A stretch of DNA of 6,619 nucleotides from an uncultured bacterium (GCA_938045315.1 CALINM010000040.1:1-6619); one strand, 5' to 3'; positions 1-6,261 are shown, counted from the first letter of the stretch. Program-made: numbers and translations. Notes: generated from the letters alone by a model not told the origin.

Positions 1-602
1 CCAAGCTCCATAGCAAAGGAAGCATCTGATGCAGTTCCCACACCAGCATCTACAATAACAGGTACTTTAACAGTTTCAAGAATAATTTTTATATTGTAAG
101 GATTTCTTATGCCCAATCCTGAACCTATAGGTGCCCCAAGAGGCATAACTGCAGCACACCCAACATCTTCTAATTTTTTAGCCATTACAGGATCATCATT
201 TGTATAGGGTAACACTATAAATCCCTCTTTAACCAGAACTCTTGCCGCTTCCAGAAGAGCCTCATTGTCAGGGAAAAGAGTTTTTTGATCTCCTATTACT
301 TCTAATTTAACCATATTACTAAGCCCCAATTCCCTTGCTAATCTTGCAGTCCTTATTGCTTCTTCAGCAGTGTAACAACCAGCTGTATTTGGTAAAATTG
401 TACAGTTTATCTCTGATAAATAATCAAGAATTGTGCGTCTTTGACCCTCAATACTCATCCTTCTTATAGCAACTGTGATGACTTCTGCACCTGATGCTTC
501 TATAGCACCAAGCATAATCTCTGGCGTTGAATACTTACCTGTTCCAACAAATAATCTGGATTTAAATTGTTTGTCACCTATTACAAGATAATCTTCACTC
601 AT
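1..602 (-). CDS. thiG: Thiazole synthase ThiG (3' end cut by window edge)
   Basis: ThiG builds the thiazole ring of thiamine in the cytoplasm by condensing 1-deoxy-D-xylulose 5-phosphate, dehydroglycine and the sulfur of ThiS thiocarboxylate. Reading from 602, 200 complete codons are visible of a family usually about 255 residues long, so the C-terminal fifth lies off the left edge. The protein starts [20 protein letters not shown]. It keeps the family hallmarks VKLEVIGD (residues 98-105, with Lys99 at the place of the Schiff-base lysine that captures DXP), [11 protein letters not shown] (152-162) and VIVDAGVG (182-189), a phosphate-binding part of the TIM barrel. The ATG at 600-602 has a strong AAGGAGG ribosome site just upstream. 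It follows thiS after 20 nt, as the fifth visible gene of the thiamine operon. No frame damage is seen. Confidence 0.97.
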   Translation of the reverse strand, partial: MSEDYLVIGDKQFKSRLFVGTGKYSTPEIMLGAIEASGAEVITVAIRRMSIEGQRRTILDYLSEINCTILPNTAGCYTAEEAIRTARLARELGLSNMVKLEVIGDQKTLFPDNEALLEAARVLVKEGFIVLPYTNDDPVMAKKLEDVGCAAVMPLGAPIGSGLGIRNPYNIKIILETVKVPVIVDAGVGTASDASFAMEL

Positions 603-622
603 ATAACCTCCTTATCTTATAT

Positions 623-823
623 TTATCCCCCACCAACAAAGGTAACTATTTCAAAAATATCTCCTTCACAAATCAATATATTTTCCCAATCTTTTTTGGG
701 GACTATTTCTTTATTTCGCTCAATGGCAACGTGATCTTTATTTATTTTAAAAAAATCAAGCATTTGAGAGACTGTTAAACCTGCAGGAACTTCATAATCT
801 TTTCCATTCACTTTAATGTACAA
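623..823 (-). CDS. thiS: Sulfur carrier protein ThiS
   Basis: This is a 66-residue ubiquitin-fold sulfur carrier. It begins MYIKVNGKDYEVPAGLTV and ends in FVGGG, so it has the required C-terminal Gly-Gly, which ThiF adenylates and which is then converted to thiocarboxylate to supply thiazole sulfur to ThiG. The length is normal for the family. The start is TTG at 823, chosen because AAGGAGG lies 7 nt upstream and no in-frame ATG exists near it; the only nearby ATG is in the thiH frame. The first 16 nt overlap the end of thiH, so its ribosome site sits inside thiH coding sequence and translational coupling is likely. Recognition is by the N-terminal pattern, the terminal GGG and the position between thiH and thiG. 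Confidence 0.95.
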   Translation of the reverse strand: MYIKVNGKDYEVPAGLTVSQMLDFFKINKDHVAIERNKEIVPKKDWENILICEGDIFEIVTFVGGG

Positions 824-2130
824 CTCATCCCCTCCTTAATTTTTTGTGATTCATAAACCCTTTCAAATAGAGAGAGCATTTTAGCCTTTTTATCATCATC
901 TTTTGAATTTTTAACATATTCTAAAAAGGTATTAATCGCATTTTCTTCACAGAACTCCTTAATATGTCCTTTCATCGCAAGATTGTGAAATACACCACCA
1001 ACTCTACCTTTTTTATAGCATGCTGTGCAAAAACTTGGTAACATCCTTTTTTCGAGAATTGATATTACCACATCTTCCAGACTTCGAGTATCGTTTAATG
1101 AAAACTGTGCACCTTCTTTATTAGAAATCTTACCCGTATACCCACCCGGTGCAGTAGAAGATTCAGCACTAATTTGAGAAGCTCCACACTCTAATATTTC
1201 ATCTCTCAGGTATGCAGGTTCTCTTGTAGATACCACGATTCCGGCTGTTGGGATAGATAATCTATAAACAGCAACTATTTTTTTAAAAGTAAGATCATCT
1301 ACGGGATAAGGTGGCTTTTCTACAACAGCGCCCTTTGCATATCTCAACCTGGGAACTGATATAGTATGAGGATAAGTCCCAAAAGATTCTTTAAGATATT
1401 TTGCATGCTCTATTGTGGCAAGTACATCAAAGTGATAATCATAAAGCCCTAAAAGGCAACCTATGCCAACATCTTTAAACCCTGCTTTAATAGCTCTATC
1501 CATGCAAGATAATCTATAATAAAAATCTTTTTTCTTCCCCGCAACATGATAAATTTTGTAAGTATTTTCATGATAAGTTTCCTGAAAAACTTGAAAGACC
1601 CCTACTCCAGTTTCTTTAATCGCCTTTAACTCTTCCACTTCCATGGGAGCAGCATTAAGATGTAAAATATTCATGGGTGTTTCTTTATAAATTGCATCAA
1701 CAACATTTGTTATATAATCAACACCACATAATTTTTTATTTTCCGCTGTTACAAGCAAAGCCCGCCTAAAACCACGATCTGTTAGAAATTTTGCTTCTAG
1801 GACAGCTTCTTCAATACTTAGTGTTTTTCTTACTTCATACTTATTCCCCAGTTGAAAGCCACAATAAAGACACTTATTAGAACATTCATTAGAAAGATAA
1901 AGGGGAGCAAAAAGAACTATCCTATCGCCATATACCTTTTTTTTAATTTCAAAAGCTTTTAAGCATAGTTCATTAATAGTTTCACTATCTTCCACACTTA
2001 GCAGAAAAGATATTTCATCAAGATTTAATTCTTCAGAACAAAAGACTTTCTCTATAATTTCATCGAATCTTTTTCTGTCAAAGGGGTACCTTTTTTTCGA
2101 TATTTCACCAATTTTTTCAAAGTTAAGCAT
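808..2130 (-). CDS. thiH: Radical SAM tyrosine lyase ThiH (2-iminoacetate synthase) with HydG-type C-terminal cluster motif
   Basis: This cytoplasmic radical SAM enzyme is expected to cleave tyrosine into p-cresol and dehydroglycine, the glycine-derived substrate of ThiG. The CX3CX2C motif for the SAM-binding [4Fe-4S] cluster is at Cys83, Cys87 and Cys90 (CSNKCLYCGF). Further family segments are VFQETYH (181-187), GIGCLLGLYDY (222-232), PHTISVPR (254-261) and STREPAYLRDE (301-311). At 440 residues it is longer than the E. coli-type ThiH (about 377). The extra C-terminus has Cys368, Cys371 and Cys394, an exact CX2CX22C, in a CTACYKKGRVGG context followed by ENAINTFLEYV, which closely resembles HydG, the [FeFe]-hydrogenase maturase. 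Context (thiF, thiDN, thiS, thiG) supports the thiamine role. The ATG at 2128-2130 overlaps the fusion gene upstream by 8 nt with only a weak GGGA site, suggesting coupling. HydG itself is the alternative call. Confidence 0.9.
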   Translation of the reverse strand: MLNFEKIGEISKKRYPFDRKRFDEIIEKVFCSEELNLDEISFLLSVEDSETINELCLKAFEIKKKVYGDRIVLFAPLYLSNECSNKCLYCGFQLGNKYEVRKTLSIEEAVLEAKFLTDRGFRRALLVTAENKKLCGVDYITNVVDAIYKETPMNILHLNAAPMEVEELKAIKETGVGVFQVFQETYHENTYKIYHVAGKKKDFYYRLSCMDRAIKAGFKDVGIGCLLGLYDYHFDVLATIEHAKYLKESFGTYPHTISVPRLRYAKGAVVEKPPYPVDDLTFKKIVAVYRLSIPTAGIVVSTREPAYLRDEILECGASQISAESSTAPGGYTGKISNKEGAQFSLNDTRSLEDVVISILEKRMLPSFCTACYKKGRVGGVFHNLAMKGHIKEFCEENAINTFLEYVKNSKDDDKKAKMLSLFERVYESQKIKEGMSCTLK

Positions 2131-3481
2131 TTTTATATTCCCATATTTTTTTTATTTTCAATACTTTTTCGACAACATCAAAGGGGTCACAGCCAAATAC
2201 TCTTATCACTGGTTCCTTACCCACATCGCCAAGATCATAAATAATATCGGGCATAACACTACTTCTTTTCAAAACTTCACATACCCCCCAATTTAGACTG
2301 CTACCTTCTATATTTTTGATATTTTTTGGTTCTTTTTTTCTATCAAAACTTCTTACTTTAAAACCCGCTTCTTTAAGAAGTGGTATTAACTCCGGGATAA
2401 ACCTTAAAGCAATTGCTGATGATACTTCAGGATAAAATCTTTTTGCAGCAATAACCAGTGATGCCACATGTTTTGATGCTCCAAATTCAGGTGAACCAAT
2501 GCAAAAAAGATTATTTTTATAATTTACAATTCTTCCTGGAAAACCTGCTACATCATAAATATCCTTTGCTACAGGTAAAGAATAAACGAAATTTGTTTGT
2601 ATTTCGGGAATCAGGTAACCAATATTCTCGTTTTTAATTCTTTCAAAGGCAATCTTTAATTCCTCCACTATCTCGTATTTCCTGGCCTCTTCCCTTAAAA
2701 CAGCAAATTGATCAACTGTCCCGAATTGGCTACCTAACTCAACTCCCTTCTTTAGCGCTTTAAATATGAATGTCCTTGCCTTTGAGATCGATTCAAGCCA
2801 ATTAAACCCTAAAATTAGATATGAAGCAACTGCTGTTGCAAGGCTACATCCTGTACCATGGGTATTTCTTGTTTTTATTCTCTCTATGGGGAATTTATGA
2901 ATAAGATTTTTTTCAAAATAAACATCAAAATCTATATTAGAATCTCCGCATTTAATCAAAACTCTCTTAGCTTGTTTTAACAAAATTTTACCAGCTTTCA
3001 CAACATCCTCTAATGTTTCAATTTTAATACCCGTAAACTGCTCTGCTTCAGAAATATTCGGGGTTATTAAATCACAGTACTTAAATAATTTTTCTATGAT
3101 ATCTTTGTTAGATAAAATTCCACCACTTTGAGCTACAAGGACAGGATCAATAACAACTGGTTTTTTCTGTTTCTCTAAAAATTTTCTTATTGTATTAGCC
3201 ACTTCAACATTAGCAATCATTCCTATTTTTATTCCATCAAAATAAATGTCATCTTCAATAGAGCTTAGCTGTTTTTCCACATCTTCTTCTGGAAGATTAA
3301 ATATTTTCTGGACTCCCTTTGTATTCTGGGCTGTTATAGATGTTATAACTGTTAATCCATAAACACCTATAGCAGAAGCTGTTTTTAGGTCCGCTTGAAT
3401 ACCTGCACCAGCTGTAGGATCAGAACCTGCTATTATAAGTATTCTCTTTGGTCTACTCATATTTTTTATTTTCAAACTCAT
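2123..3481 (-). CDS. thiD: Bifunctional HMP/HMP-P kinase ThiD fused to thiamine-phosphate synthase ThiN
   Basis: This is a 452-residue fusion. The N-terminal part (about 11-258) is ThiD, which phosphorylates hydroxymethylpyrimidine twice. It has the ribokinase-fold start ILIIAGSDPTAGAGIQAD, the ITAQNTKGV segment and the anion hole NTHGTGCS with Cys212. The C-terminal part (about 270-450) is ThiN, which joins HMP diphosphate and thiazole phosphate in place of ThiE. It shows IPEIQTNFVYS, DVAGFPGRIV, FGASKHVASL and GKEPVIRV. Arg317 and His338 have the same 21-residue spacing as the Arg/His pair reported as important in the archaeal ThiDN enzyme. The ATG at 3479-3481 is preferred because AGGAG lies 6 nt upstream; a TTG one codon earlier (3484) is too close to it, and an ATG at about 3460 (MSRPKR) overlaps the thiF stop but has no ribosome site. 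It overlaps thiF by 29 nt. Confidence 0.95.
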   Translation of the reverse strand: MSLKIKNMSRPKRILIIAGSDPTAGAGIQADLKTASAIGVYGLTVITSITAQNTKGVQKIFNLPEEDVEKQLSSIEDDIYFDGIKIGMIANVEVANTIRKFLEKQKKPVVIDPVLVAQSGGILSNKDIIEKLFKYCDLITPNISEAEQFTGIKIETLEDVVKAGKILLKQAKRVLIKCGDSNIDFDVYFEKNLIHKFPIERIKTRNTHGTGCSLATAVASYLILGFNWLESISKARTFIFKALKKGVELGSQFGTVDQFAVLREEARKYEIVEELKIAFERIKNENIGYLIPEIQTNFVYSLPVAKDIYDVAGFPGRIVNYKNNLFCIGSPEFGASKHVASLVIAAKRFYPEVSSAIALRFIPELIPLLKEAGFKVRSFDRKKEPKNIKNIEGSSLNWGVCEVLKRSSVMPDIIYDLGDVGKEPVIRVFGCDPFDVVEKVLKIKKIWEYKNA

Positions 3482-4280
3482 CAAACTCTCCTAAAATTAT
3501 TCTTAGAACCTGGTTCGCCTGGTGATGTGCTGCAATCCCTACTCTTGGAGCCATTAATCCATTACCCGGCCTTGCCTCACTAACTAAGTCTCCAACTACA
3601 AAAAGTTTATTTGCAATCCGCCTCGTAATGATATCATTATTTGGCCCATACCCAGCTAGCCCAGACGCGGCAACAACAAACACATCTGGCATTTTTTCAA
3701 GAACTGTATGGATTAACATAGTCTTCATGTCAGCTCTATCGAAGGCTTCTACGATAACATGGCAATCAACAAAAATATCTGGTATATTCTTAGATGTTAA
3801 CTTTACATTATGGGTAATGATATTAATGAAGGGATTAATTTTTTTTAGATTATCAAAGAGTGCTTCAGTTTTGAAAAGTCCTATCTGGTGTATGAAATAT
3901 TGTTGTCTATTTAAATTAGATGGTTCCACCACATCAAAGTCAGCTAAAATGAGATTTCCTACACCAACTCTCGCTAGGGCAATAGCAACATTTGACCCCA
4001 ATCCACCAAGGCCTGCAATCCCTACTTTTGAGTTTTTCAGTCTTTCATAAACACCCGGGGTATGTCTTGCAATCATCATAAATTCAAGTTCTTGTTGATC
4101 TGGCAGTTCACCCCTTTTAATTAGAAAAACCTGGTCCCTTTCTTTTAAAGTAACATCTTCACTGACAGGAAAGCCATTTAGTACAATTACATCCGCATTG
4201 GGTTTAAAAATACTTTTCACTTGAAAAAGAGTAATATTTTCTTCAACATCAACAATTTTTTCATTAATTCTGATTTTCAT
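3453..4280 (-). CDS. thiF: ThiS adenylyltransferase ThiF with N-terminal ThiS-like domain
   Basis: ThiF is an E1-like enzyme that adenylates the C-terminal glycine of ThiS using ATP, the first step of sulfur loading. Residues 1-57 look like a ThiS/ubiquitin-fold domain (MKIRINEKIVDVEENITLF, later VIVLNGFPV and VFLIKRGELP) but without a Gly-Gly end. The E1 domain follows from about residue 67: VGIAGLGGLGS (86-96) is the nucleotide-binding glycine motif, and ADFDVVEPSNLNRQ (113-126) holds the Asp and Arg of the adenylation site. Only one cysteine (Cys173) is present, so the two CxxC zinc pairs of E. coli ThiF/MoeB are absent, as in the shorter ThiF type found next to anaerobic thiazole genes. 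The ATG at 4278-4280 gives the natural domain start, but no Shine-Dalgarno is visible before it. It is the first gene after the TPP riboswitch. Confidence 0.92.
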   Translation of the reverse strand: MKIRINEKIVDVEENITLFQVKSIFKPNADVIVLNGFPVSEDVTLKERDQVFLIKRGELPDQQELEFMMIARHTPGVYERLKNSKVGIAGLGGLGSNVAIALARVGVGNLILADFDVVEPSNLNRQQYFIHQIGLFKTEALFDNLKKINPFINIITHNVKLTSKNIPDIFVDCHVIVEAFDRADMKTMLIHTVLEKMPDVFVVAASGLAGYGPNNDIITRRIANKLFVVGDLVSEARPGNGLMAPRVGIAAHHQANQVLRIILGEFDEFENKKYE

Positions 4281-4319
4281 AAATTACGTTGGTAGGACTT
4301 CTGGAAGGCTAACTAACGT

Positions 4320-4407
4320 GACCTTTCCCTACGACGGCATTACCCGTATCAGGTTCTAAGGGTTACTCTCTTTTTGAGAGTTCTCAGCTTGTAAGCACCC
4401 CCAGGTC
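4320..4407 (-). promoter_or_regulatory. TPP riboswitch (thi box) upstream of thiF
   Basis: The minus strand carries the conserved thi-box elements in order: GGGGGTGC (4402-4395), GCTGAGA (4388-4382), an optional P3a hairpin ACTCTC-AAAAA-GAGAGT (4381-4365), ACCC, ACCTGATACGGGTAATGCC, then CGTAGGGAAA. P1 is closed by GACCT (4407-4403) with AGGTC (4324-4320), 5 bp. This aptamer binds thiamine diphosphate and normally turns off downstream genes. It starts 13 nt after the cooT stop codon and ends 39 nt before the thiF ATG. No hairpin with a U-tract follows it, so control of translation start is more likely than a terminator. Recognition is by consensus, not by a covariance search. Confidence 0.96.
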
Positions 4408-4420
4408 CTACAATAACTAT

Positions 4421-4609
4421 TTATTTTTCCTCAAATATAATTTTATGGGAAAGTAAATTCATTTCCCTTATTTTACCCTTAATTCTCTGACTGTCCCCCA
4501 GTACACCATAAAGCAAATACTCATCACCATCAGGAACTATCCGAATAACTTCTTTGAATACAAGCTCTTCTTTATCGCCTTTTAACAAATATACATTTGA
4601 CTCACACAT
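4421..4609 (-). CDS. cooT: CooT-family small nickel-binding protein
   Basis: This is a 62-residue cytoplasmic protein starting MCESNVYLLKGDKEELVF and ending MNLLSHKIIFEEK. The Met-Cys start followed by a short beta-rich chain, the central DGDEYLLYGVLGD and the final KIREMNLLSHKI pattern match my memory of the CooT family, in which Cys2 is the nickel ligand; the founder serves CO dehydrogenase maturation in Rhodospirillum rubrum. Cys2 is the only cysteine here. The start at 4607-4609 was chosen because it yields the family MC start; the open frame extends upstream to 4684 but that stretch runs into the tRNA gene. No good ribosome site is seen. It lies 50 nt after the tRNA and just ahead of the TPP riboswitch. 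No CO dehydrogenase or nickel gene is nearby, so its client is unknown. Confidence 0.8.
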   Translation of the reverse strand: MCESNVYLLKGDKEELVFKEVIRIVPDGDEYLLYGVLGDSQRIKGKIREMNLLSHKIIFEEK

Positions 4610-4659
4610 ATTTTCAATATTAGCACTAATTTTAATACTACTCAAGTTTTTTTTATTAA

Positions 4660-4733
4660 CGCCCCCGGCGTGGATCGAACACACGGCCTCAGGATTAGGA
4701 ATCCTGCGCTCTATCCTACTGAGCTACGGGGGC
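4660..4733 (-). tRNA. tRNA-Arg(CCT), reads AGG
   Basis: A complete cloverleaf is read on the minus strand. The acceptor GCCCCCG pairs with CGGGGGC over 7 bp; the D arm is GCTC/GAGC; the anticodon stem CAGGA/TCCTG closes the loop TTCCTAA, with anticodon CCT; the T arm is GTGTG/CACGC around TTCGATC. The variable region is short (AGGCC). The discriminator base is G at 4660 and CCA is not encoded, so the 3' end must be added after transcription. The gene sits between apt and cooT on the same strand. No terminator hairpin is seen on either side. Confidence 0.97.
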
Positions 4734-4775
4734 AAAATATATAGCTATTTTATCAAAAAATAAAAAGAAAAACAT
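4734..4775 (-). promoter_or_regulatory. AT-rich spacer with possible tRNA promoter -10
   Basis: This 42-nt gap between the apt stop and the tRNA is almost pure A/T on the minus strand. TAAAAT at 4752-4747 would be a fair -10 element and would place a start about 7 nt before the mature tRNA. No convincing -35 box is found, and there is no terminator behind apt. Independent tRNA transcription is therefore possible but not shown; read-through from apt is equally possible. Confidence 0.25.
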
Positions 4776-5294
4776 CTAATATTGCAGAAGAGAAAAAACA
4801 TTATAACCTTTTAATCTCTCTCTGCCACCTAAAGCAGTAATTTCAGCGAGAAATGCACATTCAATAATATTAGCCCCTAATTTTTCTATAAGCTCTGTTG
4901 TTGCCTTAACAGTACCACCTGTTGCAAGTACATCATCACAAATAATAACATTATCACCCTTTTTAAGAGCATCTTTTTGAATTTCGAGACAATCAGTTCC
5001 ATATTCAAGCTGATATGTAACCCTTAACGTTTCAGTAGGTAGTTTCCCTGGTTTTCTAACCAAAACTATGCCCTTACCCAATCTGTATGCTAATGCAGAA
5101 CCCATGATAAATCCTCTCGCTTCAATGCCAACTACATACTGAAGGTTCTCATCAATATATCTATGAGCCAAATAATCAACGGCCTTATGAAAGGCCTTCG
5201 CATTTTTTAAAAGAGTCGTTATATCTCGAAAGAGGATCCCCCTCTTTGGAAAATCGGGTATGTCTCTGATAGCTGATTTCAAGCTTTCTACCAT
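4776..5294 (-). CDS. apt: Adenine phosphoribosyltransferase
   Basis: Apt salvages adenine by transferring the phosphoribosyl group of PRPP to make AMP, in the cytoplasm. The 172-residue length is typical. The start MVESLKSAIRDIPDFPKRGI followed by FRDITTLL (22-29) is the Apt N-terminal pattern, VVGIEARGFIMGSALA (54-69) is the hood/adenine region, VRKPGKLP (79-86) is the flexible loop, and VIICDDVLATGGT (116-128) is the PRPP-binding motif with its paired aspartates (Asp120, Asp121). The ATG at 5292-5294 has a strong GGGAGG site upstream. The gene begins 14 nt after the sigma factor stop, so the two are probably cotranscribed. Confidence 0.97.
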   Translation of the reverse strand: MVESLKSAIRDIPDFPKRGILFRDITTLLKNAKAFHKAVDYLAHRYIDENLQYVVGIEARGFIMGSALAYRLGKGIVLVRKPGKLPTETLRVTYQLEYGTDCLEIQKDALKKGDNVIICDDVLATGGTVKATTELIEKLGANIIECAFLAEITALGGRERLKGYNVFSLLQY

Positions 5295-5308
5295 ATTTAC
5301 TCCCTCCC

Positions 5309-6199
5309 TTATATCTTACTCATATTCTTAGTTAAATCTACTTCGTCTTCTAAAATCATTTTTCTTAGCTTCATTAAAGCCTTCTTTTCAATCTGGCGTA
5401 TGCGCTCCCTTGTAACATTAAAAACCTTTCCTATCTCTTCGAGGGTTTGAGGAACACCACCATCTAAACCATATCTCAGAATAATGATTTTTCTCTCTTT
5501 TTCATCGAGCATAGAGACCCACTTGTTTACTTTAGTTATAATATCAATGTTCTCTGCAACTATATCTGGTGGAATAATGCTCTCATCTTTAATGGTATCG
5601 GCTAATCTATAATCATCTTCATCATTTACTGGCGAATCCATAGAAGAAGTTTTTTTTGCATAATCTATAAGTTTAGCCACATAATCAGGTTTCATACCTA
5701 ATCTTTCAGCTAATTCATCAATATCAGGCTCTCTTTTATGATCTTGATAGAACTCAAAAGTTTCCCTATAAATCTTTTTCATATCATCTGAGACATGAAC
5801 TGGAACTCTTATTACCCTTGATTGATTTATGATAGCTCTTTCTATCGCCTGTTTTATCCACCATGTTGCATAAGTGGAAAATCTACAATCCATGTGGGGC
5901 TCAAACTTATCCACTGCTTTTATTAAACCCAAATTTCCTTCTTCAATAAGATCAATCAGTTCCAAACCCTGTCCCTGATACTTTTTAGCAATTTTAATAA
6001 CCAATCTTTGATTTGATTCTATTAACTTTTCTCTGGCTAATTTATCCCCCTCTTTCATTTTTAAAGTAAGTTCCTTTTCCTCATGGGGCTTTAAAAGGCG
6101 ATATTTCCTTACATCTTTAAGATAATACTTAAGTAAATCATCCTGTTCAAAAGAATGCTGCTTAGACTTTTCTGCTCTTCTACTTTTTTTATAAACCAT
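5309..6199 (-). CDS. RpoS-like group 2 sigma-70 factor
   Basis: This 296-residue sigma-70 family factor lacks region 1.1, as expected for an alternative (group 2) factor rather than the housekeeping RpoD. Region 1.2 starts with DDLLKYYLKDVRKYRLL (20-36). Region 2 (about 55-125) includes LIDLIEEGNLGLIKAVDKFE and RFSTYATWWIKQAIERA, the core-binding, -10 recognition and melting parts. Region 3 (about 130-205) begins SRVIRVPVHVSDD. Region 4 (about 223-282) ends in the helix-turn-helix TLEEIGKVFNVTRERIRQIE, which reads the -35. The whole resembles RpoS of anaerobic delta-proteobacteria more than RpoD. The basic N-terminus (YKKSRRAEKSK) is short. The start at 6197-6199 is the first ATG after a likely promoter with a leader of only about 11 nt and no Shine-Dalgarno. 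A short primary sigma factor remains an alternative. Confidence 0.9.
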   Translation of the reverse strand: MVYKKSRRAEKSKQHSFEQDDLLKYYLKDVRKYRLLKPHEEKELTLKMKEGDKLAREKLIESNQRLVIKIAKKYQGQGLELIDLIEEGNLGLIKAVDKFEPHMDCRFSTYATWWIKQAIERAIINQSRVIRVPVHVSDDMKKIYRETFEFYQDHKREPDIDELAERLGMKPDYVAKLIDYAKKTSSMDSPVNDEDDYRLADTIKDESIIPPDIVAENIDIITKVNKWVSMLDEKERKIIILRYGLDGGVPQTLEEIGKVFNVTRERIRQIEKKALMKLRKMILEDEVDLTKNMSKI

Positions 6200-6216
6200 A
6201 CTGTGCAGTTTTTTTT

Positions 6217-6245
6217 ATAGTACCTTATTTAACAGCCATATACAA
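6217..6245 (-). promoter_or_regulatory. Probable promoter of the sigma factor-apt operon
   Basis: On the minus strand, TTGTAT (6245-6240) and TACTAT (6222-6217) are separated by exactly 17 nt, a good sigma-70 type arrangement. Transcription would start near 6210, leaving only about 11 nt before the ATG at 6199. That agrees with the missing ribosome site. Seen by eye only. Confidence 0.5.
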
Positions 6246-6261
6246 GATTTTTTACTTTTTT

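Noticed and set aside
808-2130. Calling this gene hydG outright
   Set aside because: The protein is HydG-like, but the operon supplies thiF, thiS and thiG, which need a dehydroglycine source, and no hydE, hydF or hydrogenase gene is in view. Kept as ThiH with the caveat stated.
3395-3583. 62-codon open frame on the plus strand
   Set aside because: It lies antisense to the strongly supported thiD-thiN and thiF genes, has no family pattern and no promoter context.
3628-4050. 140-codon open frame on the plus strand
   Set aside because: It is wholly antisense to thiF; its composition is that expected from the complementary strand of a real gene.
4365-4381. ACTCTC-AAAAA-GAGAGT hairpin as a terminator
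   Set aside because: It falls at the variable P3a position of the TPP aptamer, has no U-tract after it, and is explained by the riboswitch.
4610-4659. Terminator after the tRNA
   Set aside because: There is a run of A residues on the minus strand but no stem-loop and no U-tract in the direction of transcription.
4610-4684. N-terminal extension of the cooT frame up to an ATG at 4684
   Set aside because: The extension would be encoded by the T arm and acceptor of the tRNA, and removes the family's Met-Cys start. The 4609 start is preferred.
4554-4763. 69-codon open frame on the plus strand
   Set aside because: It runs antisense across the tRNA-Arg gene and the cooT start, so it cannot be a normal gene.
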